The notes beneath the pieces are model-generated. The model was not told the origin of the DNA. It saw only the letters and a list, made by a program, of their open reading frames with translations, and ran no database searches. From Cenococcum geophilum 1.58 (lineage: Eukaryota; Ascomycota; Dothideomycetes; Gloniales; Gloniaceae), in assembly GCA_001692895.1 (NCBI GenBank), contig KV748176.1, positions 1,488,001 to 1,552,000 on the forward strand: a DNA stretch of 64,000 nucleotides, read 5' to 3'. Both the position numbers and the translations under genes were made by a program. Shown here one piece after another: positions 10,501 to 22,059 of the stretch (the first letter of the stretch is position 1; every line of letters starts with the position of its first letter).

Positions 10501-10859
10501 GCCTATATTATAGCCTAGCGTATAGGCCTTATTATTATAGGAGTAAGGAAGTATATAGGCTTATATCCCGTATAGGAATAGGAGCTATTTATACACTAGC
10601 TACCCGCAATTGAGGTTTTAGGAGGGTAGTAGGTACTTTAAGTTATCTAGTTATATTCGTTAGAACCTAGGCCTATAACTAGGGATTTAATATATAACTA
10701 CCCAACTATTTTTATATCTAAAATCGCAGCCGCCTAGAAGTCTTAAAAAGTAGGAAATACTTAGTAGTAAGCGTCTAAATTGCTAACTTGGCCTAAACCA
10801 TTATAGTTATAGTTAAACTTATTACCTAGTTGCAGAACTGTTTCCAAATACTAATAGGA
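10501..10859. other. Spacer, nothing recognised
   Basis: RIP-type AT-rich sequence between the 60-bp repeats and the 3' end of the AAA ATPase relic. No feature is seen. Confidence 0.5.
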
Positions 10860-13250
10860 TAACGATTTTTTTCCTTATACGCTAAGGCAAGGGCTGCTCC
10901 TATAGTATTTTTTATCTATAAAATATAAATAATTTAGCATAAAAATTCTCTACTATAACTTTAGTATTCCTACCTATTAGTTATTAAGCTCCCGTCATGC
11001 TAATTCCTTAAGCTCTTTATAACTAAATCTTGCCTTACTAATAACTGCCTTTGTTAGGAAACTAGCCTAAAGGCCCCATCTTATACCAGCGCCTAAGGGA
11101 GGGTATTTTATAGCTATACGTATTCTACTTCGTATTATATCATTAAAGTCTTTTATATAATTAATAGTAAGGATTATAATTCCTTTATAGTATTTAAGTT
11201 TCCGTTAAAAAAAAAAGTTAGGTTATTGCCTATATAATCCAATAATCGTTACTTTATAAATACGTTAGCTTTATTTAATAAAAGTATAGTATTCTAACAG
11301 CTAGCTAGCTGGAAAGCGTAAAAAAGCTAAATTTTAACCTCCTTTATATTAGTGGCTAGGTCCCCACTAGATAACTAAAAGAGTTAGGCAAATAGTAGCA
11401 GTTTAAATAAGTAGGGTATACCGTATAAAGCGGCTTTTATAGCTCTTTTAAAAGTCCTTTTATAGTTAAGGTCTTTCCAACTCTAGAAAGACTACTAATA
11501 CTTTATATTAGTTTTCTCTAAGTATAAAGCAAAACGGAGCTTATACTATAGTAGTATAATTAAACTACGTCCTTTACCTAGCACAAAATTATTAAACTAA
11601 GCCCTATTTATATAAGAAACTATAAGAGCCCAAATAAGCTTCTTCTAGTCTTCCGGGATAGTAAGGTTTTAAAAAAAGAGGGCATTCCACTTAATATCGC
11701 TAATATTATTAACAGCAAACTCTACTGCGGGATATTAAATTAGCTTTATAGTCTTCTTAGCTCGCAAATCTAGGAACTTATACTAGAGCTTATTATTAAG
11801 ACTAAACCTTAATATAGTCGGGCTGCAAATAAGCAAGTCCTTATATTTTAACTTAGTAGGCTTCTTACCATTACTCTTAACTTTATTAAGTTTTTTCTTA
11901 GCCAATTTATTAAAATAAATCGTCCAAATATCGTTGGTTTGGTATTTTCGCTACTTATTAATGCTAGGTTTAGCGTAGTTTAGATTATTCTCTTAAAAAA
12001 GTACCGGGTTGACTATAATCCAACTATTAATAGATAATCTAGAGGGCTTTCCTTTCTCTATATAAAAGGCTCCACCTTTATACTATTGGTGGTGCGTCCC
12101 CATTAATAAAATGAATTTACAACCGCTATTAGTAAGTTCTCGCTTCTCCTCCTCTACGTTAGGGTAATATTTAAGGGGAAAATATATAAGGCTATATATC
12201 GGCTTTAATCCGTAGAATTTCTAAATAGTAGCTATAGTTACAGCCTTACTAAATTTTTTGCTATTAAAATCTAGATACCGACCTTAAATACGGAAATATT
12301 CATCTCCTTTATCGTCTTCTTTTACCTTACCTAAGTTAAATCTCGTGCATCTATACTTCTTAGTACTATAGCATTTCCTATATACCAATTTATTTAACTT
12401 AAAAAGAGTCCAAAGTGGATTAAATATAATTTCTCCGCTATCTTGTAGCGATTTAAGGCGCTGTTTTGTTAAGGCATATATATCCCTAATATAGTTTACC
12501 AAGAGGTTAAGGTAGGTGCTGTTCTCCGGGGCTCCCTTATAAGCTTTTAGCTCGGGAAAGAAGTAGTATAATATATTCCGCTCTACCTAGTCTTAAATTA
12601 ACAGCCAATCTAGGGCCCAATAAATAGGGTTTTATACCGTAGGTTTATCTTCCTTAAGGAAAGTTCTATCTATACCTTATGGAACGGACCTAAGTATATC
12701 CTATAGGCCTTTAGACTTAACGTTAATAAGGTATATTATACGTTTAGTCTTCTTATCTATTATTTTACCATTAGTAATATAAATCTAGTAGCTATTTTCG
12801 TGCTTACTAATATATATATAAATAATAAATACATATTCGTTATATGCGTCTACCTTAGAAGGTACTATAGAGGATTTAACTATCTTATACTTTAAGGTTA
12901 TATTATCCCAGCTATATATGGCAAATTAGCTAAGGTTACACTTTTGGTTTAGTAGGGATATACATTTTATTAACTATTTTATACTCTACCTTTAAAGCTT
13001 AGGCTCTTAGTTCTTAAGGTTAAAAACTGTCTATAGCTTAAGGCTTAATAGCCTTAGGAGAGTCTATAGCGCTAGGTATTGCTTTTACTGCCTTTAATAT
13101 GTCCTTAAGCAGCTCTATAAGGTAAAGGATAGTAACTAGGTCTAAGGGCGGTATAACTAGGCTAGAAAGAGGCGTTTACGGACTTCTATAGCTAGGAGGG
13201 ATATCTAAAGACACCTTATATGGCTTTATAGTCTTAGGCTAGTTCGACAT
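10860..13250 (-). pseudogene. Fungal AAA ATPase with N-terminal DUF7025, RIP-inactivated
   Basis: The ATG at 13248-13250 begins MSNQ/*PKTIKPYKVSL. A DUF7025-like region follows at about 12040-12500, with PLWTLFKLNKLVY, YFRI-x-G-R-Y-L-D-F and H-H-Q-W-Y-K-G-x-A. The AAA part then follows: NLTIPEDWKKLIWALI and VLGKGRSLIILL (about 11580-11680), a Walker A remnant S-R-V-G-K-T-L-T (about 11465-11490), a Walker B remnant LLLNKANVFIK where DEAD-type acidic residues are now N-K (about 11254-11285), the sensor segment KGIIILTINY, and SRIRIAIKYPPL. The C-terminal IKNTIGAALALAYKEKN block lies near 10900-10940. The fragments lie in different frames, so indels as well as stops have accumulated. Such proteins form ATP-driven ring assemblies of mostly unknown target; this copy cannot hydrolyse ATP. 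The family call rests on motif order. Confidence 0.7.
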
Positions 13251-13307
13251 TATTGCTTTATAAAGCTTTAGTAACGTAGTACTAAATTAAAGTATAAAAT
13301 TAGTAAT

Positions 13308-13402
13308 AAGCTAAGTATATAGAGTAAGGAGCTAAGTATATAGAGTAAGGAGCTAAGTATATAGAGTAAAGAGCTAAGTATATAGAGTAAGGAGCTAAGT
13401 GT
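13308..13402 (+). repeat. 21-bp tandem repeat, ~4.5 copies, just upstream of the AAA ATPase start
   Basis: The unit GAGCTAAGTATATAGAGTAAG is repeated nearly perfectly about 60-150 bp upstream of the minus-strand ATG at 13250. The copies are more alike than their surroundings, so the array expanded late or after most mutation. It occupies the promoter position of the relic gene, but a regulatory role is only a guess. Confidence 0.8.
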
Positions 13403-15037
13403 AGAGAAAATCGATGGTATTAATTCTTAAATAAAATCCGCCCTCTTTATACCTAGTAATACAATATACTACGTAAATACTTTCCCCTATTTATCCTAGG
13501 AGACGCCATATTATATATATTAACATTAGTGCCGATATAGTAAAGGACCAAGTAAATATTATATAATCTTACCTTAACTATAGGAATAGAGCTAGGCCCT
13601 ATATTTAGAAGCTTAGCGGAGCTTATACTGCGGTTATATTCTTACTATCGCTACGGAGATATCGCGAGGGCTTATATACGGGATTCTTATTTTTACTATT
13701 AGAGTTGCGCCAAAACTAATATAACCGCATCGGTTTATATACGGTAGTAAAGGTAAATTTTATAAATTAAAGGGAAAGAGATACGTATATAGCATTAGAT
13801 ACGCTTTTTAAACGAAAGAAGATTTAAATAAGCCCCTATTAAACATAAGCGACATTACTAAGCCCTATACTACTCCGCACTTTAAGCCACTAAGTTAGGC
13901 TAAGGATTCTAGAGAAATATACGTACAAAATAAAGTAGGTACGCTGTTAAGCGATAGGAATTGTTATATTAGGATATAGCCGTAATTGGTCTAAACTTGG
14001 GTTCCTGCTATACGGTCTAGTCCAGTCTAGTCTAGTCTAGTTTAGTCTAATCTAGTCGTATTTTTGTCCTACCTTAGTATTATTCTTTCCTTATCTTATC
14101 CGCTCCGCTCCTATTAGCTCCTATCCCATTTTAATCTTATCTATTTGCCTTTAATTCTACTATATCCTTAAAGTCTATTAAATTAAATAACTAGTTAATT
14201 AAACAACTTAAAAAAGAGAGAGCGATATTTAATAACAATATATACCCATTACTCTTATACCAAATTAATACGTTTAGATCGTGTTACGATTTACTATAAG
14301 AGGATATAGTATCCCTAGCAAAGTGGTTAAAATAAAGTTGCAATAAGAGGCTATAAGCGCGCACTTTTTTAATAAATGTTTTTCTAGGCGTAGGACCTAA
14401 AGTGTTCCTATTATGTATCTTAGCAGTACCTATCTTAAAGTTATATAAAATAACGCTAAAGGGCCTCCTTTTAAAACTTTAAAGTTAGTAAAAGTCTACC
14501 TTGCGCCTATAAGGACTAATAGCGGCTATAATAAAACTTTATAAGGCTAATTTAGTTAGCACCTTAAATTCCTTATCTTAGAAACGTTAGTTTTTAGAAA
14601 TTACTCTCGCTACTAGTAAATAAACTCTTTTATCCTAAATAACTTTATTACTAATTCTTAATAGAGTAGGGCCTATCGCAAAGCACACATACTTTTTTAT
14701 TAGAGAGTTACTTACTAGGCCTTAATACGGATCTAGACCTAAGGAGTACTCTACCTACTTAGACTCCGTAAACTACGTATACCTAGGTTATATACTAAAT
14801 ACTAGGTATATATTAATTCTTCCACTTTTAATAACTAGTCACTTATTTGTAGTAGAGTAAGACTTAGTATAAAAAGAAAGCGCTCTTATATTAGATACGT
14901 AAAAGATAAATAGTTTGAAAACCTTATCCCTAAACTTTAATAATAGCCTATTTAAAGATAGATACCTTATTAGATTCTCGTTCTAACGTTATATTAGTTT
15001 TAGGCCCCAAATTTATAGATCTTCTTAGCTTTCTATA
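13403..15037. other. Unassigned; TCTAG microsatellite at 14015-14058
   Basis: The bases at 14015-14058 are a degenerate GTCTA(G) run; a related short run occurs at about 26846-26866. Between about 14190 and 15000 one plus-strand frame reads protein-like if TAG is taken as former Trp (I-N-V-F-L-G-V-G-P-K-V-F-L-L and similar), but no family is recognised and RIP makes such frames common. Nothing else is seen. Confidence 0.4.
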
Positions 15038-15295
15038 TATAAGGGTACTTTTAGTCCCTTACTTAGCTATATCCTGGAAGCTCTTAGGGGCTACCAAAGC
15101 TAGCCTTCGGCTAGGCCTTGGCCACCCCTTATAAGCTCCTCGGGCTTACGGCCTCCTTCCTCCCCTATCGGTTTGTCTCCGTACAAGGCTATTGCCTATT
15201 CTTATTACCATATCGTCCTCTTCTATTAACTCCCTATATAACTCATACTCGGCTTACCTGCTTCCTACTATACACCCTAGCAATACTGCCTTACA
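15038..15295 (+). repeat. 5' LTR of the non-autonomous element
   Basis: A 258-bp direct repeat of 17223-17474. The start is TATAAGGG (TG mutated to TA) and the end is CCTTACA. Internal differences between the two copies are mainly transitions. Confidence 0.65.
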
Positions 15296-16079
15296 TTTGA
15301 ACCGATCCTATACCCTTGTGGGTAGTAGCCTACAGCAAGCCAAGGGCTGCGCCCTTAAGTAAAATCACGATCCTCCATTTTTACCTAGGATGATCGCGTT
15401 CACTATAACATAGTAGGTACACCAGTAGACGCCTAGCAGATCGCATCTGTATAACGGTATTGGAATACGGATTAGGTCCTCTACCTTTACCTAGGACGAT
15501 CGCGTATGCTGCAAATCAGTTACACTAGTAAGACGTCTAGTAGATCGTATCCGCATATTACGGTAGTAGATACGGATTAGGAGATAAGGGAGACAGTAGC
15601 TACCTAGCCAAGGGTTAGGGGCTATCCGGATCGTACGCGATCATCTCTTAACGCGATTGGTATACGCATACAATCGACAGTGCAGCAGTGCAGCTCTACC
15701 CCGACGGCGACCTGAAGGCAATTTAATTGCTATCTAAAAGCTTTCTAGCAGGAGTTAAGGGGGATTCTACGCAATTAAGCTTGTAAACACTCTATAGCTA
15801 ACCGCGGTTTACTTACTACAGAGGTCCCACCAAGAGAGATTAGAAGGTTAAACGTCCTTAAAGAGATGCAGCTACCCTAGAGGCTATCTGATTGCTATTT
15901 AATGGCTATCTAAAGAACTAACGGCTAGTTTTTAAAGCTATAGCTACTACCCTCTCTTCCAGATTAAATGCAATTAAGGGCTACTACCCAATTAGCTATA
16001 GAGCTGCCGAGACCTAATCGTAGGGCGATTGTCTCTTAGAGCTACGGCTCACCTTAAGCTATAGCTCAAAGATCCTATA

Positions 16080-16515
16080 AGATCGCTTAAGGGCTACGGC
16101 CCGACCCGGAGACTCTTTGGCTGTCAGCCTAGGGGCTGCCAAGACTAGACCGTAGGCGGTTATTTCTTATTAAGCTACGGCTTACCTTAAGAGCTAAGGC
16201 TCGTCTAAGAGCTACGGCTTATTGAGATTATAGGTGGTCTCGCAAGCTACTGCTTACCTTAAGAGCTACGGCTCTTAAATTGTTCGCGATCGCTTAAGGG
16301 CTACGGCCTGACCTGGAGACTCTCCGGCTGTTAGCCTAAGGGTTGCCGAGACCTAATCGCAAGGCGATTGTCTCTTAGAGCTACGGCTCGTCTTAGAGCT
16401 ACGGCTTGTCTTAGAGCTACGGCTCGTCTAAGGGCTACGGCCCGACCCGGAGACTCTCCGGCTGTTAGCCTGAGGGCTACTAAGACTAAATCGCAGGCGA
16501 TTGTCTCTTCTAAAG
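16080..16515 (+). repeat. Hairpin-rich repeat cluster (GAGCTACGGCTC and ~85-bp units)
   Basis: Three copies of an ~85-bp unit (about 16087-16170, 16292-16378 and 16430-16510) each carry GGGCTACGGCC, GGAGACTCT, GGCTGT-AGCCT and TCGCA-GGCGATTGTCTCTT. Between them are many copies of GAGCTACGGCTC, whose GAGC/GCTC ends pair. Around 16560-16780 further copies alternate with GATCGTACGCGATC palindromes. The transcript would fold strongly; there is no coding capacity. Confidence 0.75.
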
Positions 16516-17222
16516 TTACAAGCTTAGCTTATAAGATCCTATTACGGTTAAATACCATCCTTAAGCTATAGCTATAGCTTTAAGAGCTACGGCTTAAAGA
16601 TCGTACGCGATCTCTCTACAAGGCTTTAGTCACTTTAAGAGCTCCAGCTTGTATTAAGAGCTATAGCTTGCCTAAGAGAATAGCAGCAGCTTAAAGATCC
16701 TACGCGGTTATCTCTATAAAAGCTTTAGTTGCTCTAAGAGCTCTAGCTTACTTTAAAAGCTCGCAAGATCCTATTACGGTTAAATACTAATATCTCTCCG
16801 AACCCCTTCTAGGACGAGTCCTCTATAATCTCCCGCTACCGCAAGGTAATAGAGTGGGCTGACCGCAAGAAGGGGGGGGGTAATATAAGGGATATTCTTG
16901 CGATTAAGCCGGCTTTAAGTAGAGACTCTAGCTGTTATAGAGCTGTCGAAACTTAATCGTAGGCGATTGTCTCTAAGACTGATCGTATACGATCAAGTCT
17001 TACCCCACTAGCAGGCGCTCTTTTCCTACCTAAAATAGGCCCTTTTCCTACTGGGTTTTGGCTATAGGTTAAGGTTTTTATTAAGGCTGCTTAGCTAGTC
17101 CTTTTCTTCTATTTCTTTATTCCCCTATATAAGCAAGGCTTCTACACTACTTACCTTTCTATATATAAAATTAATCTATTAGAATACGGGCTAGGGGCTA
17201 GCCCTAACCAAGGGGGGGGCAA

Positions 17223-17474
17223 TGTAAGGGTACTTTTAGTCCCTTACTCGGCTATATCCTAAAAGCTCTTAGGGGCTGCCAAGGCTAGCCTTTAGCTAGG
17301 CCTTGGCTACCCCTTATAAGCTCCTCGGGCTTACAGCCTCCTTCCTCCCCTATTAGTTCGTCTCCGTATAAGGCTATTACCTACCCTTATTACCATATCG
17401 TCCTCTTCCATCGACTCCCTATGTAACTTATGCTCGGCTTGCCTACTCCCTACCGTATACCCTAGCAATATAAG
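17223..17474 (+). repeat. 3' LTR of the non-autonomous element (3' end decayed)
   Basis: A direct repeat of 15038-15295 that begins TGTAAGGGTAC right after the poly-G purine tract. It matches the left copy up to CCCTAGCAATA (about 17467) and then diverges. Confidence 0.65.
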
Positions 17475-19019
17475 GCTAGCTACTCGAACTTATAAATAAT
17501 ATATCCGTATATTAGTGTGCTATTACTATTTATTAACATTAACTTAGAACTAACTCTTAGATTAAGCGTAAAAGTGGAATTCTCTCTTTAATTAAGCAAA
17601 GCGTTATTTTAATACATGCTTGCTTTAAGAACTATAGCGGCAAAAGTACTAAATAGAAGGACTACTAAATAGCCTATAAGTTTTACTAGGCCCTATAATA
17701 ACGATAATAAAACTAACACCCTTATTTGGACCTATAACTACGTTCCTTATTAGGTTACTAAAGACTCTAACAGCCTTATTGGCGCTGTGTTTCTTAATAA
17801 GGATTATATAAACTAATAAGTCTACTATCTTAAAGTCTGTACTAATCGTCTTAGGGTTTATAATGAGATCTACTCTAAACTAAATAGTATTTAGCAAAAA
17901 TATATTCCTATAAGCCCTATAAGTATCTTACTAATTATATAGCCTTCTCCTTAAGCTTATAATTATCTTACGCGATATTATTAACTGGCGTTATCTAACT
18001 TATCCTAGCTATAATTGGGGCCCTTATGTAGTCTAGCATAAGGCAGAACAATATATATTTAGAAAACGGTGCCCTATTATATAAAGGCCGTCTAAGATCG
18101 GATTAAGGTCTTTGTTAATAGCGTATAAGATTTAAAAAGGGGGTAGGTCTCTTAGCGCGCGCTTAATAAAATCCTATAGTAACGTCTTAAGGTAATAATT
18201 ACAGGGCCTAGTTAAGGGGAAGAAGTGTTTATATATAAGAATACGTCTTCTACTAAGGGGAGGGCTTGGTTAAGGATATCCTCTAAAAAGGAAGAGGCGA
18301 GAATATATATATACTTACTAAAAGTGCTACCTATAGGATAAGTGACTATATAATTGCTATAAGGATAGAAAGTTACTTATATATAACTCACCTTAAAGTT
18401 TTAAAGGTATTATTAGGGTAGTAAGATTTTAGAGAAGAGGGCTATTTACGTAAAGCCGAAAAAGTTAAGTTAATTAAAATAAAGATAACCTATATACTAT
18501 ATAGCAAACTATAAAGTATATATAATATTTAAAAGAATATATAAGTAGAAGCGTATAGCGCGAAAAGACAAAATAGGCCTTATTTAAAGTAATACTAGCT
18601 ATAAACGTTAATACCCAACTTATATAATAGCTACCCCTTCGGCTTCTAGTAGGGCGGATATTACGTACCTAATAGCTAAAGGTTAAGCGCCGGACCGTTA
18701 GATACGGCTCGCCCTAGCCTATAATATTAGTATTAGTTAATATAAGTGGCTTTTGCTTACCGTCTATAAATAATAGCTTTTACTTAGCCTTCTAACCCTT
18801 TTATAAATATTTATAGCTAACCCTTATTTAATAAGCAAACTAGTAGGCAACGAGTACCTATATACGGCTAGTTTAGGACTATCCTAATTATAATTTAGGT
18901 ATTAAATACACTAAAAGTTGGGTTTAAGATTGCCACTAGACTTAATCCCTAAAGGGAGTCCAGTAAAAGAGAATAGAAAACCAAAAAAATTAATTATAGC
19001 TTCGACCCTAAAGATAGAT
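17475..19019. other. Unassigned RIP-mutated tract
   Basis: From about 17600 to 18560 one plus-strand frame reads protein-like when TAG/TAA are read through, but I recognise no family. 18640-19019 shows nothing. Confidence 0.4.
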
Positions 19020-19230
19020 AATGTGACGGCGCTGGGGCACCGCCCCTGCGACGTCTACATGTAGCCTAGTTAGGGGCTCGCTTGGAGACTTGGCCCGTGT
19101 ATATAAACCTATCCTTTCCTCAACCTCCGTCTGCTCCTTAGCTTAGTATCTTTATAATACAGCATTCTACAAGCTTCGGTTCAGAGGCATTTGTATAAGC
19201 CGTAATAGATAACTCCCTTAAATAGCTACA
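19020..19230 (+). other. GC island with TATA-like box; possible LTR fragment
   Basis: The tract from TGTGACGGCGCTGGGG (19029) keeps CpA/TpG and has a GTATATAAAC box at about 19118 followed by a C/T-rich stretch. That layout resembles a retrotransposon LTR with its promoter. No partner repeat or terminal CA could be fixed in the window. Confidence 0.3.
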
Positions 19231-19691
19231 CTTTAGTTATCTCCTACGCTAAATTTATCCTTACTAAACCCTCTATACCTAATCGCCTTAATGCTTTTTC
19301 TCGTTTATAGTACTTCTAGGCTTATACAGAAACTCTTATACTAATTATAACATAGGCTATAATATACTCTCCCTACTTAGATTAGTGGGATGTTTTAAAA
19401 AGCTAAAAGACTTACTTACTAAAAGAAATAAGTATATGCTATCTACTAATAGGAGAATTATACTTGCTACCGCTGTAATAATCCTAATAATTATAGTGTA
19501 TAAGGCTCCCCGTAAGTCTATCCTTTTAAGAAATTATATTACTTTAATATAGAAGGGCTCTTCTAGCTCTTATAGGCACAGTGCCTTATAAATTAAAAAG
19601 ATTAGAACTAAAATAAAAAGCGTATATATTAGGAAACTTCCTAGTGCTATTAAGGCACATCCTAACTAGCGGTATAATTTTAGCTAGGATA
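19231..19691. other. Unassigned spacer before the copia element
   Basis: No domain is recognised. Around 19420-19660 a plus-strand frame with basic residues is present, but it cannot be assigned. Confidence 0.4.
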
Positions 19692-19696
19692 GTAAG

Positions 19697-19968
19697 TGTA
19701 TAATTATAGCACCTGTCGTACTAACCGCGTGCCTACGCGTTCGGTACGCCAGGTACGCGTTTACGCGTTTAGTACACTAACCACTCGCTTACGCGTCTGG
19801 TGCACGTATAAAGCACTAACTAATTAGGGGGAGGACGCATTAGTATATAGACTACGTAGTCTACCTTAATATAAGAGACAGTCACCATCATCCAAACGAG
19901 TATATAATACTATACGTATTTCATACCCCTGGATTTAACTTACTCGTGCTATTAAATTAGTACGAACA
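19697..19968 (+). repeat. 5' LTR of the copia element
   Basis: It is 272 bp, starts TGTATAATTATAGC and ends TACGAACA. It holds four ACGCGT hexamers (19735, 19755, 19763, 19791) just upstream of a TATAAAG box (19807-19813), which is probably the promoter of the element. Confidence 0.93.
19735..19813 (+). promoter_or_regulatory. Cluster of four ACGCGT (MCB-like) boxes plus TATAAAG
   Basis: ACGCGT is the MluI cell-cycle box bound by MBF-type factors in yeasts. Four copies lie within 62 bp and end 10 bp before a TATAAAG. Three remain in the 3' LTR and two to three in the copia copy at 58546-58813. RIP spares CpG but removes CpA/TpG, which would favour survival of such motifs. Regulation by MBF is an inference. 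Confidence 0.45.
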
Positions 19969-20429
19969 CTGATTAGTAAGCGCGCACAGATTAGCAATTA
20001 CTTGACACCTCCCACCAAGCGATATATAACAGCGACCACCCGTTTAAACTCCTAGTACGACCTACTAGAAGGTCGGAAGTTGGGGATTACGGACTATTAC
20101 CAACTCTATATACTTATTTAAGTCTTAGTACAGTTTACCGGAAGTATAATAGACGCGAACATAGACCTGTATAAAACCCCTACCCTTAAACCTTAAACCC
20201 CTATTTCTACTATACCTCCCCTAACCTCTTTTTAGACCCCTTATAGAGACCCCTTACTCTTCTATAAACTGTTATAGACCCGTTAATTACCTTTACGGAC
20301 CGCTATAAAACCTCTTACCCTTCCGCGAACTAGTATAGACCTACTAACTACCTTTACGGACCACTACAAGACCCCTCCTACCTACTACGTACTACACTAC
20401 ATAATACAGTATAGTAGACCTAAGAAAGC

Positions 20430-21960
20430 AAGTTAACAAAGGTTAGGAAAAGTGGAGGTAGGGAGCCGACCTTACGTCTATACCTGACGTTAACAACTAT
20501 ATTAAATTTAAAGTTCTTAAATACGAATATTTTAAGCTTATAAACGTCGACCTATAGGAGCAATACTAGGAAGACTTTGCGGACTTTATGGAAGCTATCT
20601 TTAAAGCATGCAACCCTACTACTATCCGTAACCTACGGACCCTTTTACGTAACTAAGGTGTATAGGTTAAAAGGAATAAACGAGTTACTATTATATAGTC
20701 CTTATACAACACAATACACAAAAAAGACCAAACGGAATAGACTAAAGAGGAAATCCTAAACCAGTTCCAAGAAACTAAGGAACTCTTTACTTCTTTTAAA
20801 CTTAATATAATCGCTAGCCTTATACCTAACCCACTTAACTAAATTTATCCTATAGACCTAAGCGGCTTTAGAGCTAACCTTACTAGCTAAAATATACCCT
20901 ACTCTTAAGTTACGGACCACGCTACGGACTATAATACCCCCATAACCCAAATTATAGACTATAATACCCCCGTAAACCAAAATACGGACCAAATTACCCC
21001 TATTATTTAAGTTATAGATCCATAAGCCATATATCCGCAAACCATATATCCGCAAACTATATATCCGCAAGCTATAGATCTGCAAGCTATAGATCTATAA
21101 CCTACCTAAGTAAAGACCTACGGTAAGGAGCTAGCTAACCTAGCTAAGCTCTATACCGACGAATCTAAGTATAGCAGTAAAAACGACAACTTTGACTTTA
21201 AACTAACTATCTTTATAGACCTCTGCTAGAAGGCTAATATTCTTAAATAAGAGTTTAGCCAAGCCTACTCTACCATACTACGCGGCCTAGCACTTAACCA
21301 CTACTACACTAACCTTAAGAGTAACCCCCTTGGTGTCCCCTTTAATAAGCTATATAAAGCTACCTATAACTACTTTAAAGGACTGGAGTATAAGCGTAAT
21401 ATCCTTACCTAATGGAATGTAACTAAGCTACGGACCGTAATTAACAAAAATACTAAAAAATCGACTATAGAGTGCCTGCAAATTCTTATTAAAGACCTTT
21501 AGCACCTATAGTACGGCCTTAACGCTAAGCTTTAAACAGACGACTTCCTATATAATGAACTTATTACGGCCTACTAGGAAGTAGAGCCCTATAAGTACGC
21601 CTACTACAAGCCTATAGATACCCTAGCTGGCCTTATTAATGATTTACGCTCCTCTATTATAACGTATAAAGTCTTAAACCCACTAGGCAGCACTTAAGCC
21701 TTTATTGCGGATATTTAATATCTATAAACAGACTTAGACGTCTACTTTACGGACCGCCGCTACCACTAGCAGTACCTATATCGACCAGGTCCTACCCATA
21801 ACCCCTATAATAACTTCCGTACAAAAATATACCCCCGCAGATAAACTAGTCAGAAGTGCTTTATGTGCGGTAAAGAAGGATATTAGTCTATAAGGCATAC
21901 CTAAGAAGAACGTAATAAGTCTAGAAAGAGACTTAATAGCCGTATTAACTAGTTTATTTT
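20430..21960 (+). pseudogene. copia Gag with CCHC zinc knuckle
   Basis: This is the N-terminal half of the polyprotein, which would package the element RNA. The zinc knuckle is at 21857-21904: C-F-M-C-G-K-E-G-Y-stop-S-I-R-H. The first two Cys and the His survive, but the fourth position is lost. The context agrees with fungal copia Gag (K-C-F-x-C-G-K-x-G-C-W-S-x-R-H). A short repetitive stretch at 21020-21095 encodes repeated Y-P-Q-[TA]-I units. The start codon is not certain. Confidence 0.75.
21017..21100 (+). repeat. 15-bp coding minisatellite in copia gag
   Basis: Units of ATATATCCGCAAGCT are repeated about five times and drift to ATAGATCTGCAAGCT. In frame they read as a pentapeptide repeat (I-Y-P-Q-[TA], later I-D-L-Q-A). 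The reverse complement gives a spurious short open frame. Confidence 0.8.
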
Positions 21961-22059
21961 AGAATACAAAGGAGAGGAAACGGAAGAGCCTCCTAATAAG
22001 TTAATAGAAGCCCTTATAATTGACTTTAACTTAAACGCTTAGAAATAAGAGACCTTAGA

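Larger units (their letters stand above)
15038..17474 (+). mobile_element. Non-autonomous LTR retrotransposon-like element
   Basis: Two direct repeats of about 250 bp bracket 1.9 kb without gag or pol. The left copy runs TATAAGGGTAC to CTGCCTTACA. The right copy starts with an intact TGTAAGGGTAC directly after a purine tract (AAGGGGGGGGCAA, 17209-17222). TGTAAGG and CCTTACA are the short inverted ends expected of LTRs. The interior is CpG-rich and built from hairpin repeats. The 3' LTR diverges after about 17467, so the right boundary is approximate, and I found no clear target duplication. A second purine tract at 16864 followed by TAATATAAGGGATATT matches the LTR at 45438-45660, so the interior is a mosaic of at least two families. 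Confidence 0.6.

Noticed and set aside
15118-15300. 60-codon open frame on the plus strand
   Set aside because: It lies inside the LTR of the non-autonomous element and shows no protein family.
16368-16571. 67-codon frame with repeated R-A-T-A-R-L units
   Set aside because: It only translates the GAGCTACGGCTC DNA repeat; no independent sign of coding.
20577-20759. 60-codon plus-strand frame
   Set aside because: It lies within the copia gag region but shows no domain; probably an off-frame stretch of gag.
20858-21085. 75-codon minus-strand frame with S-L-R-I-Y repeats
   Set aside because: It is the antisense of the 15-bp minisatellite in copia gag.
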